From Heliocybe sulcata (Eukaryota; Basidiomycota; Agaricomycetes; Gloeophyllales; Gloeophyllaceae): a DNA stretch of 64,000 nt. How positions within the stretch are numbered: position 1 is the stretch's first letter; the number at the start of each line of letters is the position of its first letter. The notes under the pieces were generated by a model. That model had not been told where the DNA came from. It did not search any database and saw only the letters and a program-made list of their open reading frames with translations. Positions 45,169-55,991 of this stretch are shown piece after piece. Location: contig ML213503.1 of assembly GCA_004369045.1 (NCBI GenBank), positions 1,831,121 to 1,895,120 of the forward strand, read 5' to 3'. The position numbers and the translations under genes were made by a program.

Positions 45169-48117
45169 TTAGTCCATCTCCTCAACCTCAATGTCATCTT
45201 CCCAGTCCACATCCATTACATCCGCATCACCAGTGCCCTCGTGGTTGGGCAGGATCATCAATCGATTGTGGGCAGGGTCGAACCGCACATTGACAATCTC
45301 GCCGTCACGCACGCGCTCCGACAAGATCATCACGGACAATGGGTTCAACAACTCGCTCTGGATCGCACGATTCAGAGGACGAGCACCGTACGTCGGAGAG
45401 TATCCGACAGACACGAGGTACTCCTTCGCCTGGTCATCGAGAACCAAAGCCATCTTCCTGTCTGCCAGGCGTTCCTGCACCTCCTTGATCCGGATGTCGA
45501 CAATGTTGAGCACGTTCCTCCGCGACAAAGTACGGAAGATAACGATGTCATCGATACGGTTGATGAACTCCGGCGGGAAGTGGGCTTGGATGGCGCCCAT
45601 CACCAACTCGCGAGTAGCCGGCTTGACTGGACCGTCGCCCATGTCGTTGAGGTAGGCCGCACCGAGGTTGCTGGTCATGATGATGACGGTGTTGCGGAAG
45701 TCGACGACACGGCCTTGGCCATCAGTCAAACGGCCATCATCGAGAACTTGGAGGAAGAGGGTGACGAATTCGCGACTGGCCTTCTCGATCTCGTCGATGA
45801 GAACAATGCAGTACGGCTTGCGACGGACGTATTCCGTAAGCTGGCCACCGGCGTCGTACCCGACGTACCCTGGAGGAGCACCAATCAGCCGAGCAATTGA
45901 GTGCTTCTCAGAGTATTCGGAGCCATCGATACGGATCATGGCGTCAGGCGAATCGAAGAGTATAGTTGCGAGCTAGAAGCGACGATATCAGTATTTTGAT
46001 CAGTCAATGGATACTAAACCTAAAATCACTCACCGTCTTGCTCAGCAATGTCTTCCCGGTACCACTTGGACCGGCCATCAAGAAGCTAGCGATAGGACGT
46101 TGAGCGTTCCTCAAACCACTCCTCGACAACCGAATCGCATTAGCCACAGCCTTCACAGCCTCGGGCTGGCCAACGACACTCTCGGCGAGCACCTTCTCCA
46201 TCCGCAGCAGCTTCTCCTTCTCCGTCGACATCAGCCTCGTGACAGGGATGTTCGTCCACCTCCCCACGATCTCCGCGATCTGCTCTGGCGTCACGGTGTC
46301 CGTGCCGCCGCCACGCCGAGCGTCCTCCTCAGCCTTTTTCGCCTCCAGCTGGGCAAGCTTGTTCTGAAGGTCCGGGAGGGCATAGTACCGGAGATCCGAA
46401 GCAGTCGCAAGGTCATAGCGACGCTCAGCTTCGTCAGCCTTCGCCCTGAGCTCGTCCATACGACGCCTGACTTCGTGGATCTGATCACCGATGCGCTTCT
46501 CTTCTTCATAGGCAGCTTGCAAGGGACGGAGTTGGTCGTCCACATCGGCGATAGCCTTGCGTGCAATATGAAGACGTTCCTTGCTAGCCTCGTCTTTCTC
46601 GCGCTCGAGGGCGTGGATCTCGACCTCAAGCTCGAGCTTCCTGCGCTGAAGTTTATCGATTGCTTCGGGTGCTGTCTCGCGAGTGACACGGACGCTGTAA
46701 AATTCGAGTCAGTATACGGCTCAACAAGCAATTAAAAACTCGCAAATACCCACCTAGCGCAGGCCTCGTCGACCAAATCAATGGCCGCATCTGGCAACCG
46801 TCTTGAAGTCAAGTACCGGTGTGCCAGCTGCGCTGCAGATATCAAAGCACCATCGTGGATCCGCACACCGTGGTGGACCTCGTACTTCTCCCGAATACCT
46901 CTGAGGATGCTGATCGTCTCCGTGACACTCGGTTCGTTGACGACAACTTGCGCAAAGCGACGCTCCAGAGCTGCGTCGGTCTCGATATACTTGCGGTATT
47001 CCGCCAACGTCGTCGCACCGATGCACCGCAGCTTACCTCTCGCAAGCAGAGGCTTGAAGAGGTTCGCCGCGTCCATTCCTCCTCCCTCCGAGCCGCGGCC
47101 GGCCATGATGAGGTGAAGCTCGTCGATGAAGAGGATGATTGTCTGTCCCTCCTCGGCGGACTTCTCGACTTCGTTCAGGACGGACTTGATGCGCTCTTCG
47201 TACTCGCCCTTGTACTTGGCGCCGGCCATGAGCGCACCCATGTCGAGGGAGAATAGACGACCGATGAGGGATGCAGGGACGTCGCGGTTGACGATACGTT
47301 GTGCGAGACCTTCGGCGATCGAGGTCTTACCAACACCGGGTTCACCGATAAGGACAGGGTTGTTCTTTGTCCTGTAAGAGCATATTTAGCATACACATCG
47401 TAATACGTCGTCGTGTAAATATGACATACCTTCGGCATAGGATGCGAATGACTCTTCGGATCTCGTTATCGCGTCCAATGACTGGGTCGATCTTGCCCTC
47501 CTCCGCAAGAGATGTCAAATCGACAGCGTATTTCGATAACGCATCAAAGCCTTGCTCCGCCGTCTTACTCTCCACTCTCCGGTTTCCTCTTGCCTGTTCG
47601 ATTGCGGTCTTGACGGTATTTTCGTTGCATCCAGCCTCTTTCAAGACTGCGCCGATCGAGGAATCTTTGATGAGGGCGAGGATGATGTGGTCCTGAGCGA
47701 TGTAGGAGTCGTGCATCGTCTTCTGCAGGGCCTGTGCCTCGCGGAGAACCTTGAGGGCACCGGAACTGAGGGTCGTCTCCTCTGGAGGAGGCGACTGAGC
47801 GGGTAGTCTGACGATGAGTTTCTGGAGGCCACGTTTAACCAGAGCCTAACAAGAGAGTCAGTACCATGCGACGATTACATAGAGTCCGATTAACTTACAG
47901 GATCACCACCCGCTTTCTGGATCACGGACGAAAACAGCGACGTGCCAGAGGTGTGCGTGATACCACCTGGGGCAGTCTGGTCGCCAGCTGCTTCGTTCAA
48001 GAGCACAAAACCAATATGCGCCGGGTGTACTTGCGCATTGGCATAGTCCTTCGCCAGCTGGATGGCAGCTGCGAGGGTCTCTTGAGCCTTGTCAGTGAAT
48101 TCGAAGTTTGAAGCCAT
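45169..48117 (-). CDS. HSP104: Heat-shock disaggregase Hsp104 (ClpB)
   Basis: AAA+ hexamer that, with Hsp70/Hsp40, pulls proteins out of aggregates. The N-terminal Clp domain starts [22 protein letters not shown]1 has Walker A GEPGVGKT, pore KYKGEYEER, Walker [11 protein letters not shown] and arginine finger in ALERRFAQV. The coiled-coil middle domain runs about 46290-46730. NBD2 has Walker A GPSGTGKT, pore GYVGYDAGG, Walker [12 protein letters not shown] and sensor IIMTSNLGA. The C-terminus ends DIEVEEMD; fungal cytosolic Hsp104 proteins end in an acidic tail of this kind, which binds TPR co-chaperones. At least four introns interrupt the frame (near 45975, 46720, 47370, 47860). Heat-shock elements lie upstream. 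Confidence 0.95.
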
Positions 48118-48182
48118 GAGTTAGGAAGATATAGCGCTAGGGGTATATAATCTTGAGAATCATTGGCAAGCGTACTGTTGGC

Positions 48183-48191
48183 TTATATACT
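48183..48191 (-). promoter_or_regulatory. TATA box of HSP104
   Basis: TATATAAG on the minus strand, about 70 bp upstream of the HSP104 ATG. Confidence 0.55.
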
Positions 48192-48260
48192 ATGCTGATG
48201 CGGAGCGAAGCATATTCTCGAACTGTCGGATGGTATCCAGAATTGAGCCGCCGCTGCTCG

Positions 48261-48280
48261 AGAAGCTTGCAGAACCTTCG
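48261..48280 (-). promoter_or_regulatory. Heat-shock element of HSP104
   Basis: AGAAGCTTGCAGAACCTTCG consists of four adjoining 5-bp nGAAn/nTTCn units, three exact (AGAAG, AGAAC, CTTCG) and one with a mismatch. A second inverted pair ATTCTCGAAC lies at 48214-48223. Placement 100-160 bp upstream of the HSP104 start fits Hsf1 binding. A CRE-like TGACGTCA follows at 48281-48288. Confidence 0.8.
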
Positions 48281-48754
48281 TGACGTCACTCAGATGTCAC
48301 AGCAGCAATGTGGCTGTGCATCTCGCACGAGCGCTGCCGACTGTGCCCATTGGTCGCCACACAGTGACTGTGTTTGGCCGCGCCCAACCGTCCAAGTTCT
48401 GCCACAACCCAACATCCACGGCGAGCCTGGAGCGAATTGTCTGAATTTGATGGATCATGGCTCGTCCTTCAGCTGGATCCACGAAGGCAACGTCTAGGCA
48501 CGAGGACTACATGCGCGCTTCGCGTGCGTAACGGCATATACTTTATGACGTTTTCATGAGGAAATGCACTGTTCTTCGGTCTCACGAAAAACCTGGCAAT
48601 TTATTGTGCTTACAGTTCATATATCAACCGCGGGCTATTGGCAGGATTACTTCCATTATATTCCAATCTAGTGTGTAGATTATCCAAAATCCCGTGGAAA
48701 GCGCTGCTAGTGACCGGCATTAACTGTCGCACTGATGCGCACCCTCACTTTCAC

Positions 48755-49990
48755 TTAGGTAAGGTCGATGATTTCCCCCTTAGCGAAAGAACCAGCGTCG
48801 CTGTTTTTCTCGGTCTTGACTGATCCTGAAGGTTTCTTCGCTCGAGCTTTGGCGGCAAATAGCCGCGCCTACAGAACCCATTTATCGAACTGATGTCACC
48901 AAGGTGCACTGGTATGCTCACCTCAAGTTCTTTTATTTCCTTTCGCGCCTTCAAAGCTTCCAAATGTGCCTGCAACGTTTGCTCAGAGACATGCAAATCC
49001 ATACGCAGGATACTAACCTCCATAGCTTTAATTTCATCGAGGCTTGCCTCGTTACCAGGCTTCATGTCGACGTCAGCATTGACAGCTCCGTTCTCCGCAA
49101 TCTGCGCTTTCGGTGATGGTGCGATACCGTTTGCCATTAGAACATCTGCAGTACCAGTCGGCATCAGGTACCCGGGGTATAGTGCAGCCACAACGAACCC
49201 ATCGGATTATATTTGAATATGAAAGTAGCACAAGGTGTTTTGTCGAGTCTCTTATGCCGGTCATACAGCCTTGCCTTGTCCAACTTAATATCTTCCGTGA
49301 AACTAATCCGTATGTTAGTTGGTCACATGGTTGTACGGCAGGAACAAACCTACCCGACACAGTGAGCCCCTGCCTTTTTAACTTTCTCGTGGACCCTGGC
49401 TTGCGATGAAATTCTCTCCTTTGCCTTCGCATCAAGACCGGGCCAAGGGCTACTACGGCGTACAACTTGAACCTCGTGGATGTCTAGGATGATTTGCCCG
49501 ATATCTTTGATATCTATGGTGGTATCATCCATCGGGTCGTCATCATCTTCTCTGCTAATTCAGTTCGCCGACGCAGGTGATACCACGTGCAGCAACTTAC
49601 CGGTCAGAACCAGGTCGGAGAAGACCAGGAAACGTCTCGTTGTGAGGGAGGTCGTGATATAGTCTTTCTTCACCTCAGCAGGCCTATTCCTCGCAGGCTC
49701 GAGGCGAGTCGATCCACAGTTGACGCCATCGACGGATAGGAAGCCAGCCATGTCGACTTTTCTGCCTGCAAGATTGTCCCTCCAATGTACAGCGAATTTC
49801 TGAATACAATTCTCATGTTACGACACGATGTACGGTGCCAGATTAAGGAATGATCTGCACTTACCTTGCCTGCCTGCGAAGGTATCCAACACGTGGCTTC
49901 ATTCCGCTGATGATTCACCTCCGGGCTGTATTGGGGCAGCTGCTCTCCATCGACCGTAATCCAAGCATCGAACTCACGGACGTGCAGCAT
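48755..49990 (-). CDS. DUF7918 protein with SUMO-site/SIM tail (left copy)
   Basis: A basidiomycete family of unknown function, here called from the N-terminal pattern FDAWITVDGEQLPQYSPEVN, CWIPSQAGK then KFAVHW, GFLSVDGVNCG, and TTRRFLVFSDLVLT. This is followed by DIGQIILDIHEVQVV and ATFIFKYNPMGSL. A charged helix (LDEIKAMEVSILRMDLHVSE) follows. The last exon reads AKKPSGSVKTEKNSDAGS then FAKGEIIDLT and stop. VKTE (48809-48820) fits the SUMO-acceptor consensus; IIDLT (48758-48772) fits a SUMO-interacting motif. The start at 49990 opens directly into the domain. The divergent paralogue at 51309 has the same architecture. Function unknown; a SUMO-binding nuclear role is inference. Confidence 0.8.
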
Positions 49991-51308
49991 TGCGAGCGCT
50001 GCCGGGCGCGGGCATGCGGATAGGAGCAGTGGTTAGGCCTCGCGGTGATGAACGTTCGGTAAAGCAGCCATGGCTGTTACCGATCTCCAGGGTCGCGACG
50101 CGCGCCATGCTGATGTCACGTGGGGCGCGACGCGACTTACTGTGGCGGGCCGCGTACTCGGACACCCTACGGTATTTACTCGCTCCTGTGCGCGCACATC
50201 GTCCTTTCCACACCAAATATTTACAGAAATGTCGGCACAATTCCTCTTTACAGTATGACCACAATTATAAGATTTTATAAGCGGAGTGGAGTGCTGTAGG
50301 AATATTTTATTCTGGCAGAACTGCATGTGGCTGAGGACCATGTACTCGGACAGTCCTAGCCGCGACAGATTATGCTCGGTATATTGGCAAAAAAACTTGG
50401 TATATAGATCGCCCTAGACTGTTGTAGCAATACTATACACAGAAAACCCCAGTGAACATGGTGAATCAGTTGAATCAGGGTGACCGTAGGGAGGCCTATA
50501 CCTGGTCTCCAGGCCTGCTCGGACATGACCAGCCTGATATGCCCGGACAGCACACTCAATACAGGATGTTTTGTTTCCAAACAATGTCATATAGTCATTA
50601 GAAGATATTCTTACAAGAGTTTCACCCATTCCTGCACCCATGCCCATAATCCTCCTTTTGCTCTTCGAGCACCCTGCTGCAACCCCATCTAACCCCAACC
50701 TGCATCCATGATGGTCCACTGCATCCAAAAAATTCCCAGAGTAATGATGGTAGCATAATCAGGTGTAGATGATATGTTATGCCAGATCTCTTGAGAGTAG
50801 ACATAGAGCTGGGGGCTGGAGAACATGAACATGCCCGAGTGGTCAGAAACAAAGAAGGCTATTTTGTTGACCAGATAGTAGTCCATAAGCATCTCCATAT
50901 CCCACAAGAATGGTTCGATCCGATAGCCAAGGAGCTAATGGTCTGAACAAAGCAAGTTACGAGGCAGGCGATGCAGCTAGAGGTCGGCGAGATGGTTGTC
51001 ACTGTCAGCGAAGGGCGCGCGCAGCGCGAGAAACTGCCCCCAAAGGAGAAATTCAGCGATTCTGAGACTGACATCTTGTTCGCTACATAACGCATCGCTC
51101 TGCAAATTTGCATGTACAGTGGTGTAGTATATAGGTATACAATGGTACTCTGTTTGTAGCGAAAGGTCGAGCAAGTGAGTCTATAAATGCCCGGTGTCCG
51201 AGTAGGCGGTCTGTCCGAGTACCCGGTCCGCCACAGTAAGACTGCGCTTTGACGCGCTCAGAAGTTGACCACCGCCTCTGTCAAGGGAAGCTCCTAATCT
51301 CCACTGTA
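49991..51308. promoter_or_regulatory. Region between the divergent DUF7918 paralogues
   Basis: A shared inverted stretch CTTACTGTGGCGG lies at about 50136-50148 and, reversed, about 51227-51239, next to TACTCGGACA in both. TACTCGGACA occurs at 50155-50164 and 50343-50352, and on the minus strand at 51195-51204 and 51212-51221. TATAAAT lies at 51182. Between 50410 and 51175 there are minus-strand open frames that I could not join into a recognised protein. Confidence 0.5.
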
Positions 51309-52620
51309 ATGCTACGCTGCAACGACTTCTCTGCATGGGTGACTGTTGACGGCATACAGTTGGAATGCTACAGTGAGCAGACATCTTCTGACGGACGGAC
51401 GGTGACCTGCTGGATAGCATCCGAAGTCGGAAAGGTTAGCTGCCGAGTACATCGTCGCTCATCCTATCATCATTTACGCTACTGGTATAATAGGCATTCC
51501 ATATTCATTGGGAACACTCATCGGCTTTTCTTGGCGGTGCTACAGGAGCCTATCTGAACGTGGATGGCTTTAATTGCGGCGGCGTGGCACTACGTCCGTC
51601 CCTCGGTCAAACAAAGGGATGTATGACCGGTTTCGGGACTTCGGATAGCACAGAAAAGCCTCTGATGTTTTCTTCCCTCGACCTGACAGGTATGAGAATC
51701 TGTGCGTCCGCAGTTCAGCATGCCCTTATCCTTCGATCCTTGCACGGCACCGATAGATGATGACTGTTATTTGGACAACGGTTCGGGGATCCAAAATCTG
51801 GGACAAATCAAACTTGTTTTACGGAGAGTGGAATTTACGAATACCATTAATGCGACTTGGCAGCAACCAGACTCAATCCCGAAAGATCGTAAGGTTCATG
51901 AGCGTACCAAGAAAGCCGGGTCCCACAGCGTAAAGTAGGTTAGACTATTTTCTTTTAATGTTGGAACCCGTTCCGACCTTATTCAAGGCTCGGGGATGAT
52001 GTGGTATGTAAGAAGCAGATGCAAGTTACGGTCAAGGCTCTCGGCATAGCCCCTGTCGCAATATTCATATTCAGGTACAATCCCATAGGTACGTCCACTG
52101 TGCACACATATCCACATGAGCTCAGCATACAAACAACGGGTGTCGTGCCACAGAGGTCCTTCGCGCAAATGGCATTGCGCCACCACCTCCGGCCCAGGCC
52201 CCTCAGGTTTCCGCATCGTCCGAGTCTGGCAATGCCAAGCTGAAACGAAAGCGCGAGAATACGCGGGTTGAAACTGAAGGTGACGAGGTAGTTTTCGTAG
52301 GGGTAAGGCTGCCTCTTATGCAGGACCTTACGCAAGCTCATCATTCCTCGCAGGAACCTGTTCCTCATGCATCCAAGAGCAGTCGCAAGAAAGTGAAAAA
52401 AGAGCTTCTAACTGACCAACAAATTTACGCAAAGGGCGAGGTCATCGACCTCAGCGGCGATGAGGCAAAGAAAGTGAAGAGAGAGCCTCTGACCGACCGA
52501 AAGGTCTTTGCAAAGCGTGAAGTCGTCGACCTCAGCGGCAATGGGACAAAGGCAGCGAAAAGAGGGTCCCTGGCTGTTAGCAAGGTCTTCGCAAAGGGGG
52601 AGGTCATCGACCTCACCTAA
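51309..52620 (+). CDS. DUF7918 protein with triple SUMO-site/SIM repeat tail (right copy)
   Basis: Paralogue of the left copy: FSAWVTVDGIQLECYSEQ, CWIASEVGK then AFHIHW, AYLNVDGFNCGG, LMFSSLDLT, LGQIKLVLRRVEFT and IFIFRYNPIG. Introns join at GK|AF, at CTG ACA G|AT GAT and at K|LGDDVVC. A basic stretch KLKRKREN may be a nuclear signal. The tail has three 27-residue repeats with VIDLS (52441-52455), VVDLS (52522-52536) and VIDLT (52603-52617), each preceded by KG/KRE. Two have upstream SUMO consensus VKKE (52393-52404) and VKRE (52474-52485); the third is degenerate. The start at 51309 aligns with the left copy. Molecular function unknown. Confidence 0.82.
52390..52620 (+). repeat. 81-nt coding tandem repeat (SUMO-site/SIM units)
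   Basis: Three units with SIM cores exactly 81 nt apart (52441, 52522, 52603). Shared text: KVK-x-E, L-T-D, (I/V)-(Y/F)-A-K-x-E-V-(I/V)-D-L-(S/T). Confidence 0.88.
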
Positions 52621-53197
52621 CCTTTTTCCTTCCCTAGCTTCTTCCTATCGCTTTTTTGTTGCCGTCGCTGGTCCTGTTTTATTACTTTGTGGCTCTAGAG
52701 GCATCGTTCCTACTTGTGTATCCTGGCGTTCCATGTTTGCTATTGCGTATAATGCGCAGGGCACCTCTCAGTCCTTGTCGATTCGTCGTTTATGTACGAA
52801 TGTGCCCTAAATATGCATGCGACATAGCCGCCACGGAAGCATCGTAACAATATGATGACTCTGAGATGTTCGTAGTTACGAGGGTCACCGGTCAATACGG
52901 TGGCTCTGATGCAAGATAAATACATTTCGGATGGGTAATGCGCGCTATGTATACAACGCTGAGAACTACGCTCAGAGATTGCCGCGAACTTGAATTCAGA
53001 GGCATAATATTTATGATATTATGATCGACGCAGGCTGGCATCCAGAAATGGCAGCATCGGTCGCTTCTCGGACACGTGGCAACGCCGATACGATCTGACC
53101 CCGTCGCGCGCACACTGCTACGGCGCTTGAGGCGCCTCCACACGAACAGTTTCACATACACATATCCTTGCGCCGCCCACCATCCGTTACTCTACTT
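52621..53197. other. Intergenic, no gene seen
   Basis: About 580 bp between the right DUF7918 gene and the NIPA-like gene. AT-rich near 53010-53030, a possible 3' end or promoter. Short open frames only. Confidence 0.4.
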
Positions 53198-55193
53198 ATG
53201 CATGCATCACAACATGGCGATCCAACCATCTCTATACCCGCAGGAATCGTGATTGGCCTGCTCGCGTCGTGTGTGCAGTCGCTCGGGCTGACTATCCAGC
53301 GCAAGAGCCATGTCGTGAACCAGGACTTGCCGGAGAGCGAGCAGCGCGTCGAACACCGTAGACCGTGAGTCATTGCCGCTTGGATGAGATTATACTTGAC
53401 TGATCTTGATTCATCCTTGGTTGGGTTATGAATCTGTGCTGATGAAGACTCTGGCTCTTGGGTTTCGGTGCGTCCACATCCCCTACTCTGCCACATCATC
53501 TAATCATTTTCCTCGTGCCACTACACAGCCATATTTATCTCCTCAAACATCCTTGGATCCCTCTTCCAAATCGCCTCTCTCCCCGTCGTCATCCTCGCCC
53601 CGCTCGGCGCAGTCTCACTCCTCTGGAACGCCTTCTTCGCCCGCTTCCTCCTGGGCGACGTCTTCTCGCCATGGATGATCATAGGCACATTGCTAATTGC
53701 CGGCGGAGCCGTCCTCATTGCCGTGTTCGGGATCGTGCCCGAGCCTACACATTCACTTGAAGACTTGTTGCAGTTATTCAGACGGCCGGCGTTTGTTGCA
53801 TATTTCTCGATCTTGGGTTTCGTCGTTGTTTTATGTCTTGTTATTGTGCGTACAAGTCTATTACTATCCACGTTCCAACGACTTACTTTTGATAGACACA
53901 TATCGTGGAGTACTCTTACACTCGCCGACGTGGCCGGATCGCCTTACCTGAGACACCTCCGCTTTCACCTACTTTACTTCCAACGGATGCGGTCACTACG
54001 CAAGTCGTGACCGAACGCACAGCACTAGTCGACCGCAAACAAGCATCACTATCTCGTTCCAGCCCTTCCCGCTCCCCTTCACCTCCACATTCCCCCGTAC
54101 CGAAGTCGAAAGCGGATCAGCGCACTGCGACGCTTTTAGCAATCTCGTATGCTTCCATGTCTGGTATACTGTCTGGCATGTGCCTCATCTTCGCGAAGAG
54201 CGGCGTCGAACTCCTCCTGCTCACCGTCAAAGGCGACAATCAGTTTTGGAGATGGGAGTCCTGGATGCTGGTTCTCGGGCTTGGAGTATTCGCGCTGCTG
54301 CAATTGTGGTACCTCCACAAGAGTCTGGTCTTGGCCGATCCGACTCTTGTATGTCCCTGTGAGTCATGAACATTCCTCCTGCCAGAAGTCCACCTGACCA
54401 TTCCGCAGTGGCGTTCTGCTTCTATAACCTCTCGTCAATCATCAATGGATTGATGTACTACGACCAGTTCTCTCTACTCTCGACATTGAAGCTTTGTCTG
54501 GTATCGTTGGGCATAGTCATTCTTCTTGCTGGAGTCTGGGTTGTCAGCGTGTACGCCGGAGCGGGCGGAGTAGACGTTGGTCCTTGGCATGAAGACGAGG
54601 AAGAGGATGAAGACCTCCAGGATATTGATATCACGACGGAGCCGTATACCGACGAGCCACGATCGCTGCTGGGTGAACCTACGGCGCAAGAACCAGAGGC
54701 AGAGGCTGACCCGCGTGCGCAGACCCTGGAGCTGCACCCGGAACACTTGCGAAGCCAGACCGATACCCGTGTCCTCTCACCCTCCATGTTCATGTCCCCT
54801 CGACGCAGTAGGCGTATGACGCATTCCCCTGCATCGCCGGATACCATGCATCCTCATCCGATATCGCCTCCGCTACCCATGCCCAGTTTCTCCATCGGAT
54901 TGAGCCCGGTGAGCCCCGGGTTCACGGTCGTACCGAGGGAGAGGAGAAGGAGGATAAGCGGGATGGGCTCCATCTCGGGAGAGAGCATCAGAGCGTTCCC
55001 TATGAGACGGGCGGTGAGCGATGGGGATGTGAGCGTGAGGACGCAGTCGACAGAGGAAGACGCGAGCCCGTTGCCTGGCGCTGAGGAGTCTAGGCCTGCG
55101 CACCGGGATGTGGATGTTAGCGAAGTGGAGGGCAGAGGACAGGGTAGACGTCGATGGGGATGGATGAGAAGCATTTTCCCGCGAAAATCTTGA
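53198..55193 (+). CDS. NIPA-like magnesium transporter family protein
   Basis: Multi-pass membrane protein of the NIPA family (Mg2+ transporters in the DMT fold). Blocks: IPAGIVIGLLASCVQSLGLT, RKSHVVNQDLPESE, LWLLGFAIFISSNILGSLFQ, PVVILAPLGAVSLLWNAFFA, and SPWMIIGTLLIAGGAVLIAV. Further segments are YASMSGILSGMCLIFAKSGV, WMLVLGLGVFALLQLWYLHK and LAFCFYNLSSIINGLMYYDQ. About 275 C-terminal residues form an acidic, then Ser/Pro/Arg-rich tail. Exon 1 is 53198-53364, followed by a 20-nt exon (53448-53467) needed for the LWLLGF segment. The cytoplasmic loop near 54000-54110 is long. First in-frame ATG used. The transported ion is inferred from the family. Confidence 0.85.
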
Positions 55194-55991
55194 GCGGGCA
55201 CGGCGGACATTTCTTAGTACATGTTAACATGATTTATTTATGGACAGTAACGGTTACTAGAGGTAAATATTGTCATCACAGAGCTATAATATGTGCGGCT
55301 TGGACTGTTGTTAGCATAGTGGATAGAAGCGTCATAAGCGTGAAAGTACATATCAGACAAATGCGTTCGGCGATAGCAAGCGGTCCATGACGCGGGATTC
55401 GTCCGATCAGAGTGATCGAAGATCCCGCCACTTTGACGTACACTTGACAGGCATTTCTGATCCTGAGCATGCAGGTCAAAAAATATCTGACACGCGACGG
55501 TCATGGCAGAATATTATGTTGCACGCTGTTGAGACAGGAGTCGAAAGAGCAGCAGCAACAGGCTTGATGAGAGACTCGGTGTGACCTGTGCGGGCTTCTA
55601 TCGCGCGTGGCTCATAAACGAGAATAGGCCGAGAAAGGAAAGGTTCAGGAGGGAGTATGTCGCGCTCTCACAAGACTCCCGTAAACCGGGCATCTCGAGG
55701 CTACCGGACGCAAGAATTCCGCCAGGGCGTGCGAGATCCATATGCCAGGTGTCTGTGATAGGCCGGTGACTGGGAGTCCTGGGATAAATCGCGCCTTAGA
55801 AGCGTCCTCGCTTAATATTACTTACTGCGTTTCAGAATATTTGTGCCGCAAGGAAGTAGGAATATTGCACTTTATTACGGGCCATAGCTCATCTTCTCCT
55901 GCTCCAAGGGACCGTTGGTCGTGTCCTCTCCTCACTCTCCTTTCTTCTCTCATCGTACTAGCTTTTTTGCTAGCTTGGTCTATTCATTTCT
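55194..55991. other. Intergenic, with one hairpin
   Basis: About 800 bp between the NIPA-like and DENN genes. A hairpin at 55392-55428 has arms GCGGGAT/ATCCCGC with an inner GATCA/TGATC stem. A C/T-rich stretch at 55900-55975 is likely the DENN promoter and leader. No gene seen. Confidence 0.45.

Larger units (their letters stand above)
48118..48754. promoter_or_regulatory. HSP104 upstream region
   Basis: About 640 bp between HSP104 and the left DUF7918 gene, both on the minus strand. Apart from the listed heat-shock and TATA sites I see no gene here. Confidence 0.5.

Noticed and set aside
50905-50930. GGTTCGATCC matching a tRNA box B
   Set aside because: No box A at the right distance and neither T-stem nor acceptor stem pairs, so no tRNA can be formed.
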